Notes under the pieces: model-generated | Seen by the model: the letters and a program-made list of their open reading frames with translations, nothing else | Database searches by the model: none | Told to the model about the DNA's origin: nothing | From: Petrolisthes cinctipes | Lineage: Eukaryota > Arthropoda > Malacostraca > Decapoda > Porcellanidae | Assembly: GCA_033782935.1 (NCBI GenBank) | Contig: JAWQEG010002438.1 | Coordinates: 406,001-470,000 of the forward strand | Length of the DNA stretch: 64,000 nt | Direction of reading: 5' to 3' | Part shown: in pieces, positions 42,023 through 52,439 of the stretch | Layout of the letters: every line of letters begins with the position of its first letter | How positions within the stretch are numbered: the stretch's first letter is position 1 | Program-made: the position numbers and the translations under genes

Positions 42023-43663
42023 ATGCCTGACACAGTGCCACGCCCACCTCCACTTGAACTCAGTGCGGATGGCTGGAAAAGGTTCGAGTTCGACTGGAAA
42101 AATGATCTAGTTGCCGCAGAGTTGACGAAAAAAACGTCAGCGGTTAATGTGGCGATATTATTGTCAGTGTGTGGTCCTGAGGCACAAGATCGATTCAAAT
42201 CTTTTACGTGGAATGAGGACAATGATGCATGTGACATTGATAAGGTAATGAAAAAGTTTGAGGAGTGTACACCAGTGGAAAATACGACAGTTGAAAGATT
42301 CAAGTTCAACTCGAGACAACAGAAGCCTGGAGAGCCGATCAAGGAATACGTGGCGGAATTGAGAAGATTAGCTGTAACCTGTAAGTTCGAGAATATATCT
42401 AGTGATGATATTGTGAATCAGCTGATTTGGGATAAAATTGTAGTGGGTTTACCTGATGCTACGTTACGCACTAGACTTCTAGAGGAAGGCAGTGAAATAA
42501 CACTAAACAAAGCTATTCAGATGATAGCATGTTCGGAACAAGTTAGACTTCAGTGTACAGTTCTTGATTCAAAGGATTCTACATATCCAGTGGCAGGTGT
42601 ACCTGCAGTGAAGCGGTCTGACTTTGAGAAAAAGAAGAAATATAAACGTAGTGATGAAGGGAATTGTTTGTACTGTGGTGGAATGAAACATGCTAAATTA
42701 GTCTGTCCGGCGAAAAACAGAAGGTGCCATAAGTGTAAAAAACTAGGTCACTATGGAAAAGTGTGTCGCTCAAAGTTCAGTGAATCCTCCAAGGAAGTGA
42801 AGCAGAAAATATCGTCAACCCGAGTTCTAGCAATCAACGGTATTGACAGAAAATCTGCAGTAACTTGCATGTATAAGAAAAGGGGTACAGAGATAAATTT
42901 TCTGGTAGACTGTGGAGCAGAGGTAAACGTGATGCCAGTAGCTCTTTATATACAACTGACAGGTGACAAGCATCTTCAGAAAGTGGATAGATCGAACTGT
43001 TCTTCGTTACAAGCGTTTGGTGGGAACGACGTGCATACGAAAGGTACCGTAAAGTTAAACTTGGAAGATGCGTCGGGATCACATCAAGCTGTGTTTCATG
43101 TTACTGAAGCAGATGATGACCCCATCCTTGGGTTGTCCTCATCTGTGTCGCTTGGTTTAGTGAGTTTTGGGAATAAAGTGGATGTGAGACAGTCTTCCCA
43201 CTTGGTGTCGTCACTAGTGCCGTTAATGCAAACTTGTCCTAGTTCTAAGGAGGAGGTATATCAGTGCTACAAGGATGTATTCAGTGATGACAAGGTTGGT
43301 GATTTTAATGTGTATCATCATGTCAAAGTAGATACTAATGTTCACCCAGTTATTCATGCGCAGAGAAGAGTCCCAGAACCTATTCGACCTGCTGTGAAGG
43401 CTAAGTTAGATGAATTAGTGGCCAAGAAGGTGATAGAGACTGTATCTGAAGCCACTGATTGGGTGAGTTCACTTGTTGTGGTACCGAAAAAAGATGGGTC
43501 AGTTAGACTGTGTATGGACTGTCAAGACGTAAATGAAGCAGTATGTCGTGAATACTATACCTTGCCTACCTACGACGAAATTTCATCAAGGTTGTATGGT
43601 GCGAAAGTGTTTAGTTTGGTAGACATAAAAAATGGATTTTGGCATGTTAACCATACCTATTAG
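42023..43663 (+). CDS. Gypsy-class gag-protease-RT polyprotein, 3'-truncated
   Basis: Open frame of 546 codons. Gag: ELSADGWKRFEFDWKNDL, then FNSRQQKPGEPIKEYVAELR. Two CCHC knuckles near residues 215-250 (CLYCGGMKHAKLVC, CHKCKKLGHYGKVC). The protease active site reads FLVDCGAEVNVMP, with Cys where most Gypsy enzymes have Thr in D-T-G. RT starts at about residue 450 (VVVPKKDGSVRLCMDCQDVN) and holds the first catalytic Asp in FSLVDIKNGFWHV, where the element ends at about 43650. The rest of RT, RNase H, integrase and 3' LTR are missing, so it is a dead fragment despite the open frame. Domain order is the ordinary Gypsy one as far as visible. Confidence 0.88.
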   Translation: MPDTVPRPPPLELSADGWKRFEFDWKNDLVAAELTKKTSAVNVAILLSVCGPEAQDRFKSFTWNEDNDACDIDKVMKKFEECTPVENTTVERFKFNSRQQKPGEPIKEYVAELRRLAVTCKFENISSDDIVNQLIWDKIVVGLPDATLRTRLLEEGSEITLNKAIQMIACSEQVRLQCTVLDSKDSTYPVAGVPAVKRSDFEKKKKYKRSDEGNCLYCGGMKHAKLVCPAKNRRCHKCKKLGHYGKVCRSKFSESSKEVKQKISSTRVLAINGIDRKSAVTCMYKKRGTEINFLVDCGAEVNVMPVALYIQLTGDKHLQKVDRSNCSSLQAFGGNDVHTKGTVKLNLEDASGSHQAVFHVTEADDDPILGLSSSVSLGLVSFGNKVDVRQSSHLVSSLVPLMQTCPSSKEEVYQCYKDVFSDDKVGDFNVYHHVKVDTNVHPVIHAQRRVPEPIRPAVKAKLDELVAKKVIETVSEATDWVSSLVVVPKKDGSVRLCMDCQDVNEAVCREYYTLPTYDEISSRLYGAKVFSLVDIKNGFWHVNHTY

Positions 43664-43900
43664 TTGGCGATACAGAGCCCAACCATTCTTGGTGAAGAGT
43701 ATTCAGGTCTCCAACAAATATAAAAGATTATTTCACATAGACTGATTGTATTGAAGCCATAGCTGTTAAGAGACACTCAAACAAGTCATTATTAGCATCT
43801 GGATTCCAATAAAGGCTGAAAATATAATAGTTATTATATTTGATGGAGACCAAAACAAGCTGCACCTTATGGTAAGGACAAACAAATTTGTCAAGTGTTG
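43655..43900 (-). pseudogene. Fragment of a Jockey-type endonuclease
   Basis: Minus strand, in shifting frames, reads YIFSLYWNPDANNDLFECLL and LNTLHQEWLGSVSPTN, the GDxNxHHxxWLGS region of Jockey-group endonucleases. Directly abuts the truncated Gypsy element. 43900-44400 shows nothing recognisable. Confidence 0.55.
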
Positions 43901-44399
43901 GGCTTTATTACCGGATCTGATATATACAGACATACCGTGCATTAGGGAAGGAATTCCGCCTAATAAGAATAGGCTTCTTAAACTTAGATATATGGTATTC
44001 TGAAATATCTCTTAAAGTTAGAAACAAGAGTTTCAAAATAGAAAATAATATCATGGTTAGCAGCAGCTATCATAAGGTCTTTTAAACACATAATCTGAGT
44101 CATGTATTATATAAAGAATATAAAACATTATCTTTATTATAGATACCATCAGATTTTTACCACTGTGTATGTACTGTATTTGTAAAGTGATTCCTTTAAC
44201 ACTAAAATGGAGTCTCAATTATTAGAAAATCATTAAGTTTTGGAATTTTCAGTGCATCTATTTCATTTAGTTAAAGGGACAAATTCTTGAAGGTAAAATG
44301 GAGGCAAATGAATCCTCCAAATTATGTCATGAAACAGTTCCACTATTAGTAACATTAAGGTAATTAGTTTCTGTGAATAGTATGGGTGCATCAGTAACC

Positions 44400-44890
44400 C
44401 TTCAGTGACATAGAGTACTGGTACTGCCATTTCAGGGCAATGCTATGAGGGTCTATACCAAACAGGAAAAATATGAAGGCCTGGTATGGTTTGTGCTATG
44501 CTTTTCTTTTTTACCAGAACTGTATAAATAATACTCTAAATACAATAATACTGTATTATAATGGTAAATACTGTACACCCCAATTCCAGCCTTATCCTGG
44601 CATGGTTTGTGTTATATTTTTCTTTATTGCCAGTACTGTATAATTTATACTCTAAATAATACTGTACAGTACTATAATGGAAAATACATCCCTATTACAG
44701 CCTTATCCTGGTTTGTGCTAAGCCTTTTTGCCAGTACTGTATATACTGAATAATAATGTAATACACACCAATCCCAGACTTATCCTGGTATGGCTTGTAC
44801 TATACTTTTTTGCCAGTACTGTATACAGTATACTCTGAATAAAAACTGTAAACACACCCTTTGTCTCAACCCTATCCTGGTACCGGTATT
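44400..44890 (+). repeat. Four to five degenerate ~110-bp tandem units
   Basis: CCTTATCCTGGTATGGTTTG, GTGCTATGCTTTTCTTTTTT, GCCAGTACTGTATA and ATACTCTAAATAATACTG recur with starts near 44480, 44595, 44705, 44785 and 44870. No coding content. Confidence 0.7.
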
Positions 44891-45054
44891 ATTAATTTAA
44901 TATAACTGTATTTCACACATTCTTTACATTTTTATTTCACATCTGAGTATTATGGATGCAGATGTGGCAATGTTGTCATTGTAAATATAGATATGTATGT
45001 TGATATTCAATTACATATAAAAATGTGTTTCACCTTGGTCAAAGTTGTTTCTCA

Positions 45055-45270
45055 TAGATTGATTAATTGATATTAGATGCCGCAACAGCGAGGTCATATA
45101 GCGCCAGAAAAAGGTGATAGAGAGATGAGACAGCAAGCAGGAAGGAAATAGAAAAAAAAGAGGGACAGTTGAAGAACTGAAAGCTAGTGACTGGAGCCAA
45201 AGGGGCGCTAAAAACCCTTAAAGTATTGCCAACATCACTAATGTAGGCAATACTCCCCTAAGGGGGAAAT
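45055..45270 (+). repeat. SINE-like repeat, copy 2
   Basis: TTGATTAATTGATATTAGAT, GCCGCAACAGCGAGGTCATA and AACCCTTAAAGTATTGCC with CCCCTAAGGGGG match 27300-27440. This copy is longer in the middle (AAAAGGTGATAGAGAGATGA). Confidence 0.5.
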
Positions 45271-45284
45271 CTTCAGGAACAGAC

Positions 45285-45620
45285 CAGATTGTTTCACATA
45301 CAAACAGTTATTATCAAGGTCATTTCCATACACACAAACACTACTTACCCTACAGTCTGTACCAATTCATCCTCATACAAACAGTTTATTACCAAGGTGG
45401 TTTCCATACACACTTACACTATTTATCCTACAATGTGTACCAATTCATCCTCATACAAACAGTTTATTACCAAGGTGGTTTCCATATACACTTACACTAT
45501 TTATCCTACAATGTGTACCAATTCATCCTCATACAAACAGTTTCTTAATATCAAGGTAGTATCCATATACACAAACACTACTAACCTTACAATGTGTACC
45601 AATTCATCCTCAGTTACATA
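45285..45620 (+). repeat. Four tandem 78-bp units
   Basis: CATACAAACAGTTTATTACC, AAGGTGGTTTCCATACACAC, CAATGTGTACCAATTCATCC repeat four times (last with a 3-bp insertion). Because 78 is a multiple of three an open frame of 110 codons runs through; I regard it as a by-product. Confidence 0.9.
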
Positions 45621-45775
45621 AGAGAGTTGTGGCCTGGAGAGTCCATGATAAGAGGTTATACTTCACTTGATAGTTTTCTGGAAGGCATAACAGATTGCAG
45701 TGTTGCATGTGATCACATCCCAGCTGAAACAATACCAGAAATTTCAATTAATCATAATTAGCTGCTCCTAACAAT

Positions 45776-47046
45776 GCATCTTTCTATTGTATGCAAGAAT
45801 ATATCCGTGGTATTGACAATGGTGTGGTACTGGTATGATGGATTTATAGTGTGTCTATGGAGTCATCATACAGGTACTACACCATATGTGGTATTGATGA
45901 TGGTGTTGTATCAGTATGATGGATTTATAGTGTGTCTATGGAGTCATCATACAGGTACTACACCATATGTGGTATTGACGATGGTGTTGTATCAGTATGA
46001 TGGATTTATAGTGTGTCTATGGAGTCATCATACAGGTACTACACCATATGTGGTATTGATGATGGTGTTGTATCAGTATGATGGATTTATAGTGTGTCTA
46101 TGGAGTCATCATACAGGTACTACACCATATGTGGTATTGATGATGGTGTTGTATCAGTATGATGGATTTATAGTGTGTCTATGGAGTCATCATAAAGGTA
46201 CTACACCATATGTGGTATTGATGATGGTGTTGTATCAGTATGATGGATTTATAGTGTGTATATGGAGTCATCATACAGGTACTACACCATATGTGGTATT
46301 GATGATGGTGTTGTATCAGTATGATGGATTTATAGTGTGTCTATGGAGTCATCATACAGGTACTACACCATATGTGGTATTGATGATGGTGTTGTATCAG
46401 TATGATGGATTTATAGTGTGTCTATGGAGTCATCATACAGGTACTACACCATATGTGGTATTGATGATGGTGTTGTATCAGTATGATGGATTTATAGTGT
46501 GTCTATGGAGTCATCATACAGGTACTACACCATATGTGGTATTGATGATGGTGTTGTATCAGTATGATGGATTTATAGTGTGTCTATGGAGTCATCATAA
46601 AGGTACTACACCATATGTGGTATTGATGATGGTGTTGTATCAGTATGATGGATTTATAGTGTGTCTATGGAGTCATCATACAGGTACTACACCATATGTG
46701 GTATTGATGATGGTGTTGTATCAGTATGATGGATTTATAGTGTGTATATGGAGTCATCATACAGGTACTACACCATATGTGGTATTGATGATGGTGTTGT
46801 ATCAGTATGATGGATTTATAGTGTGTCTATGGAGTCATCATACAGGTACTACACCATATGTGGTATTGATGATGGTGTTGTATCAGTATGATGGATTTAT
46901 AGTGTGTCTATGGAGTCATCATACAGGTACTACACCATATGTGGTATTGATGATGGTGTTGTATCAGTATGATGGATTTATAGTGTGTCTATGGAGTCAT
47001 CATACAGGTACTACACCATCGTCAACACCATGAATGTTCATGAATA
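45776..47046. mobile_element. Foldback element expanded into a 15 x 81-bp tandem array
   Basis: The edges match the foldback family of 59551-59690: TGTATGCAAGAATATATCCG at the left, CATCGTCAACACCATGAATG and TTCATGAATAATTATGAACC at the right. Between are 15 units of 81 bp, each GATGGTGTTGTATCAGTATG, GATTTATAGTGTGTCTATGG, AGTCATCATACAGGTACTAC, so every unit is a foldback. Units are almost identical; only a few substitutions mark them (Lys-coding AAAGG in units 5 and 10, GTATATGG in 6 and 12). The 5-6 and 10-12 pattern hints at a higher-order duplication. 81 = 3 x 27 keeps a 419-codon frame open. Confidence 0.9.
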
Positions 47047-47269
47047 ATTATGAACCATTTTATTACCATCAATTATAATATTATAGTTAAAAATAATGGA
47101 AAAGTTACCATAGGTACTGCATTGCAGTTTTTTAGGATATTGAGAAAACATTATGTTAGGTCGAGGTTATTTACCCCAGTACAGATTAGGTTACCTTAGG
47201 GTAGGTTAGGCTAATTTCAGAACATATTAGTTGGCACCCGTGCTTGGTACTTGGCAAAATTGCATGGTA

Positions 47270-47494
47270 CAGTCATGGTCAAAAGTCCTGTAACCTGGTG
47301 AATAAAAGCAAGCCATTTGAGTGAATCTTATGAACCAATATTGCAGAGACCAAGAGTGAATCTTATGAACCAATATTGCAGAGACCAAGAGTGAATCTTA
47401 TAAACCAATATTGCAGAGACCAACAGCTATAGTTCAGGATCATTTTTCGAAGCCATCTCATTGGCAGGTGTTGCAAGATTATTGACCATGACTG
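47270..47494. mobile_element. TA-flanked MITE with internal 3 x 35-bp repeat
   Basis: CAGTCATGGTCAA and TTGACCATGACTG are perfect 13-bp inverted ends with TA outside (47268-47269, 47495-47496). Inside, GAGTGAATCTTATGAACCAA plus TATTGCAGAGACCAA repeats three times at 47318-47422. Confidence 0.8.
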
Positions 47495-47989
47495 TACCCG
47501 GTCCCCGTGTGTGTGGCTCTATCAAGCCTCATCATTCAATCACATCACGGCCATACCTGGCTTTAATAGTTCTATAGTTACATAAATAATATTGGGTTAG
47601 GTTTAACGAGAGCCACACAAATGGAAAACACTATTTTCCCAACATTTCTTTTGGATAATCCATGATTCCTAGTTTTTATATGATGAAATATATTATATGT
47701 ATGCCAGTGTATTTTGACCATGTTTGATTCCCTCCCCCTCAGAGGCTGGACTGATGGATAAAACAAGTAAACAACACATTAAATACTTCATTTTTATATG
47801 TTTTAGACCTAACCTTACCTAATATGGACCAGGTTATACTATGAGGACCTAACCAGGCCACTACCAGGACATGATACTCCTGCAATATATGAATACTACA
47901 ATTGCATCAATCATACAAAAAACAGTTGAAAAAATGAAATTTTGTCTGTCTGAGGAACCATATTCAGAGTGGGATATATATATATACAC

Positions 47990-48660
47990 ATACGTGTGTA
48001 TATATGAGTTGAGGAAGGCTAGACCCAACATATTCAATCCATATTACGTATCCAGATTTAGGAGTGCTACAAGACGAAAATCTCTCTTTCGAAGCTCAAA
48101 TTAATCAAGTGGTTAAGTTTCTGGTTACCATTTGAGGAACATTGCTTTTGTTAGAAAATATTTAGATGAGGATACCATGAAGATGCTTCTTTACAACTAT
48201 GTCATAAGTAGACTGGATTATTGCAATTCCCTCTATTATGGTTTGCCAGACTATTGGTTAAGAAAATTGCAAAATATAATGAACAGAGCAGCAAGATTAA
48301 TTAAAGGTCTTCCATCACGTGAGAGGATAACTCCAGCACTCATTGACTTACATTGGCTACCAATAAAGGCGAGGATTGTGTACAAGATATGTCTTCTAAC
48401 ATTTCGAGCATTGAAATTTGGAATAACGAATCTTTTAAGAGGTTTTCAAGTTAATTCCTCTACGGAACTCACTCATAGTGACGACAAATACAGGTTAGAT
48501 TAGCCGAGGAGTAATCTGACAATGGGTTTCAGAGCGTTTGAAAGGTGTGCACCAAGGCTCTTTAATGAATTGCCGGTATTGGTCAAGAGTTTATCCATAA
48601 TCACTACCATCAATTTTGTTCTGTCAGATACATTTCTTAATATTGTATATTAATTGAGTT
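47990..48660 (+). pseudogene. L2/CR1-type retrotransposon, 3' end of ORF2
   Basis: Out of frame at first (LQDENLSFEAQINQVVK, 48068-48116), then open 48132-48503: LLYNYVISRLDYCNSLYYGL, NRAARLIKGLPSRERITPAL, LHWLPIKARIVYKICLLTF. After a TAG the frame goes on with RAFERCAPRLFNELP. This is the post-RT domain of L2/CR1-type elements and a different family from 2.8-11.5 kb. Strongly 5'-truncated and broken. Confidence 0.8.
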
Positions 48661-49084
48661 ATATACCTTGTATGTACACATGTGTAACTCAGAAATAATA
48701 CCACTAATTAGTGCATTATTTACTTTTTATATACAAAAAGCACTGTTACAGTGACTCCTCTCACGATTTCTACCCTTCAATGTCGTTGCACAAATAATAT
48801 GGTGGCGGTCATCATTGAATCCACAACACAGGTCAGCTGGTTATCTGTGGTTGTCATGGAAACATCTGTGGTTGTCTATGGTAACCATGATGTCTGCAGT
48901 GCTACCTGCTGGGAGATTCTTAAATTTGAAGCCAAATCCAATCAATTAGTTTTTGACACTTATATCTTGTCGTTTTCGACCAATCACAGAGCTTCAACAC
49001 GTGACTACGTCACAGATACCTCCTTCTCCATACATTTATGCTGCCATTGCAAGTACAGCGTCTCTCTGTGCAGGTTGCTCATAT

Positions 49085-49304
49085 CACCCTTGGCTGCCTA
49101 TTGCTCGGTTTTACGAACAAGAGAAACCACCATTAAATTTCCTACATGCTCACGGAGTTTTACCGAAGTCTGTTGAGTGTCCCAGGTGTCAAGCTCTGTG
49201 CACATATCGTGAGGATAGACACCAGTGGTATTGTAACCAGTCGTACAACGTTCTGAAAACCAAGAAGAGAAGGTGGTGTAACTTTTGCCTCAGTGATAAC
49301 AAAG
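49085..49304 (+). CDS. ISXO2/Merlin-like transposase zinc-binding exon
   Basis: Reads EKPPLNFLHAHGVLPKSVEC, then PRCQALCTYREDRHQWYCNQ and KKRRWCNFCLSDNKG. The CPxC...WxC...CxFxxSDxKG pattern is the N-terminal zinc ribbon of ISXO2-like transposases (IS1595/Merlin kin) found in many invertebrate genomes. It ends at a good donor, AACAAAG|GTACAGT, so the catalytic part would be in another exon, not seen here. The start is uncertain; the frame is open upstream to 48953. A Tc1-like word TACAGTCGGCAAAAAAAGTT begins at the donor. Confidence 0.45.
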
Positions 49305-49674
49305 GTACAGTCGGCAAAAAAAGTTTCGTTACCATCCATTTAACAGGGTGATGTAATGTTGGTACGCCTGACTGGCGAGTGTCGTACCTCCGCCACCCTC
49401 CCGGTCTCTCTGGCCTCCGTGCCCCAGGCCACTGCGGTACTGCCCCTCAGTGGCTCATGGGCAGGCAAGAAGGAATGACGTTGTTTCACTCAGTGCTATT
49501 TTTTCTGGGTGATTCATGGTTATTTTTGTTCTAAAATACACAAACACATTTCCTTATGTTTAATAATGAATAGTTAAGTAATAAGAGTTTTTGAACACTC
49601 AAAATTTAATTTAAAATCAGCTAAACTTTTGATATAAAGATGTCACTGCCGGGGCAAAGACGATATGCTCATTG

Positions 49675-49774
49675 AAAACTGGAAAACCCGAGCCAACTTT
49701 TGGCAAAACTTGGCTCGGGTTTTCCAGTTTTGCACATTTATGCTTGTTGAAAATTGGAAAACCCGAGCCAACTT
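49675..49774. repeat. 22-bp stem hairpin plus a third direct copy
   Basis: AAAACTGGAAAACCCGAGCC(AA) and (TT)GGCTCGGGTTTTCCAGTTTT form a perfect stem with a 13-base loop (49675-49731). GAAAATTGGAAAACCCGAGCC follows at 49749. No tract of T or poly(A) signal ties it to a transcript end. Confidence 0.8.
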
Positions 49775-50067
49775 TTTGACATTTATGTCATGTCATGAGT
49801 GCAATCTAGAAAGGCAAATATACTATATTATGAGTTTTCCCCCTAATCAAAAACCTCGATTTCCCAGGCTCTCCCCCAAGATTGTTGGATTGGGGGGGAG
49901 GGGGGCTATCTCCAAAACAAGTATTTCCTAAATAAACGATGAAGGTCAACATCACTCAATTCACACTAAAACCTTCTAGGAATTATATATTTTTCCTATG
50001 ACATCCTGTTGTTGTGGCATTATGTAAATATTTACCAGCAAAATTTAACAGGTTAACTGGATAATTT

Positions 50068-50427
50068 GGTAAATTTACAGGAACACTGTTCACTATATTG
50101 TATATTTCAGTATCATTACCCACTATTTTGGACTATTCTAAGACACTTTTCATCTATGGTGTTTCTCTTGGAGATGCCCCGTTTTACAAACATAATTTGG
50201 AAATTAGTCTGACTTAACCTGACCTGACCTGACCTAACCTAACCTAGACCACAGCAGACTACCGAGACCTAACCTGGGCAAACTACAGGGACCTAACTTG
50301 GGCAAACTACCGGGATATAACCGGTGTAAACTATCATAAAGTGACCGGGGCAAATTCCTGGGGCCTAGCCGGATGTGGTAACACTGCTCGGCCCTAGCCA
50401 AAAACACAGTACTTCTGTAATAATACC
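50068..50427 (-). mobile_element. GGTA-type MITE, third subfamily, perfect duplication GATAATTT
   Basis: GGTAAATTTACAGGAACACTG to CAGTACTTCTGTAATAATACC, GATAATTT at 50060-50067 and 50428-50435. Interior like the others but with the AATTTGGAAATTAGTC and ACACTTTTCATCTATGG variants also seen at 1666-1851. Confidence 0.93.
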
Positions 50428-50590
50428 GATAATTTGATTTATTATAAGTTTACTAATTCTCATTCCATAACATTATGATTAATGATGCCAGATTTCTGTC
50501 AAAACATCAAAAATGTATTATAAACTAACATACATACAGTACACCTACACAATATCTACTGCTTCCTTACACATGTTTTATACAATCTTT

Positions 50591-50870
50591 GGTATTTATT
50601 GAAAGAATCCCCATTTTGTAGCAGTGTTGCCAGATCCGGCTAGGTCCCAGTATTTTGCCCCGGTCATTTCTTGTACTTTACCAGGGTTATTTTCCGGTAG
50701 TTTGCCCAGGTTAGGTCCCGGTAGTCTGATGTGGTCTAGGTAATATGCGGTAAAATGAGACATTTGCGGAGGAAATGCCATAGAAAAAATAATCTTAGAA
50801 TTGTTTCAATTAGTGGGTAATGAAAGCAGAAAAACCGTACGCAATAACGTTAATTCTTTCAATATTTACC
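50591..50870 (+). mobile_element. GGTA-type MITE, main subfamily, no duplication
   Basis: GGTATTTATTGAAAGAATCC to TTAATTCTTTCAATATTTACC, 280 bp. About 80 bp of the pentamer core and hairpin are deleted. Flanks (CAATCTTT and AAAACGAC) do not match, so one side may have been rearranged. Confidence 0.9.
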
Positions 50871-50891
50871 AAAACGACATGGTATTATTTC

Positions 50892-51306
50892 AGCTAATAT
50901 TGCGATTATCTGTGCTGGCGAACTACTGGTTAGGTTAGGTTGGGTTAGGTAGGGTTCGTTTTCCTTTATCAATACTCAGTGGAATTATCATGTGGAAATG
51001 TATTCTTTGCTAATTTCAATTTTAAGATACAACATTTCTGTAGCGGAGGGACGAACTGAAGTTGGCCGGACAGTGTTACCAGATTCCATTGGCAAAATTA
51101 CAGAAGGTCCAGCAGGCAGTTGTGTATAATACGCCTGACCCATCCAATCGAGATACTTTTAGCTCCTATCCACAGGATCTATTTTATTTTTAAAGGTCCC
51201 GAAGGAATCTAAGTTAGGTCCCGAAGGTAGAAACAGTCTAGGTTAGGTTTGGTTAGGTTAGGTTATTTCGTCTGAATCGATGACGCAGATAATCGCAATA
51301 TTTACC
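50892..51306 (+). mobile_element. GGTA-type MITE, fourth subfamily
   Basis: AATATTGCGATTATCTG near the left end is perfectly inverted as CAGATAATCGCAATATTTACC at the right. The outermost left bases are worn. Flanks ATTATTTC and GTTATTTT agree in 6 of 8. Interior keeps GTGTTACCAGATTCC, AGGTCCCGAAGG and a GGTTA run. Confidence 0.75.
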
Positions 51307-51384
51307 GTTATTTTACATACAACAATAAACTATATTTATTTACATGTTAATTACTTCATATTACTATTAAACAATATAAATCTC

Positions 51385-51747
51385 GGTAAATATTGAATGA
51401 ATTACCGTTATTGCGTACGGTTTTTCTACCTTCATTACCCACTTATTTAGACCATTCTAAGACTATTTTCTTCTATGGCATTTTCTCCGCAAATGCCCCA
51501 TTTCCAAGATAGGGCATATTCAAATGGGGCATTTTGAAATTAGCCTGACCTTACCTGACCTGACCTAACCTAACCTAGACTGCATCAGACTACCGGGACC
51601 TAACCTGGGCAAACTACCGGAACCTAACCTGGGCAAACTACCGGGAAATAATCGTGATAAAATACAATAAATGACTGGGGCAAAATACTGGGACCCAGCC
51701 GGATCTGGCAACACTGCTGCAAAACGGTAATTCTTTCAATAAATACC
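51385..51747 (-). mobile_element. GGTA-type MITE, duplication TAAATCTC/TAAACCTC
   Basis: GGTAAATATTGAATGAATTA to TAATTCTTTCAATAAATACC, 363 bp, flanked by TAAATCTC and TAAACCTC (7 of 8). Full-length main-subfamily copy. 51760-52290 next to it is AT-rich and shows nothing else. Confidence 0.93.
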
Positions 51748-52302
51748 TAAACCTCACCTTAGTACACCCAATATGGTAACCCCCAATATTCATGGTAATA
51801 ATATAATAAATTGCTCTGTTATTCACAAACAACACAACTTGTTGAATCGATTTTCCTCCACTCTCCAGCGAGTCGTACCAATGTTGCCAATTTAACAGTG
51901 TTGCCAATTACAATGCCAAACCTGACCAACAAAAATGAGCTAGACTGAGGTGGGAAATGCACTAGAAATGTGCTAGGAAATTATTAATTGGTCTCATTCC
52001 CTACATAATTTATTTAAGGATTATAGTAATAATGATACCAACATATTGATAGTGAAGATAGCAGTATAACTGTAATAATTTGAATGATAATGATAGTAAC
52101 AGTAATTATAGTAAGAAACTACAACCGCTGTTAATTGCTACACATACAAATGTCTCAAATATTGCGCAAAATAATTGTATGTATGTATAAATTCGTTACT
52201 CGCCAATAGTTGTTGATGGAATTTTTGTTGTTGTCCTCTAGAGTCTATAGACAACCCAGAATTTCTATAATTCATTGGTGTGGGTTGGGAAGGTATTACC
52301 AA

Positions 52303-52427
52303 GGCCACCAAGTTCAAACAAACCCCTCCCTATGGAACCACCCAATGATACCAATGTGGAGGAGGCCATTAGTAAGCTTACCAACGATGATCCCAACACT
52401 AAAGAGCTCAATTTCAACAACATTAGG
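52303..52427 (+). CDS. Tropomodulin-like exon, copy 1 (complete-looking)
   Basis: Frame reads KPLPMEPPNDTNVEEAISKL, then TNDDPNTKELNFNNI and Arg, followed by the donor AGG|GTGAGTACG. VEEAI..L.NDDP..KELN.NNI is the start of the leucine-rich cap of tropomodulin, which binds the pointed ends of actin filaments in muscle and cell cortex. Acceptor AG is at 52302-52303 or 52311-52312. No other tropomodulin exon was found in the window, so the rest of the gene is beyond large introns or this is an isolated fragment. The same 78 bp recur at 52941 and 53649. Confidence 0.7.
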
Positions 52428-52439
52428 GTGAGTACGAAC

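Noticed and set aside
45774..47033. A real 419-residue repeat protein
   Set aside because: The frame exists because 81 is divisible by three; edges are foldback-element sequence and there is no promoter or conserved start.
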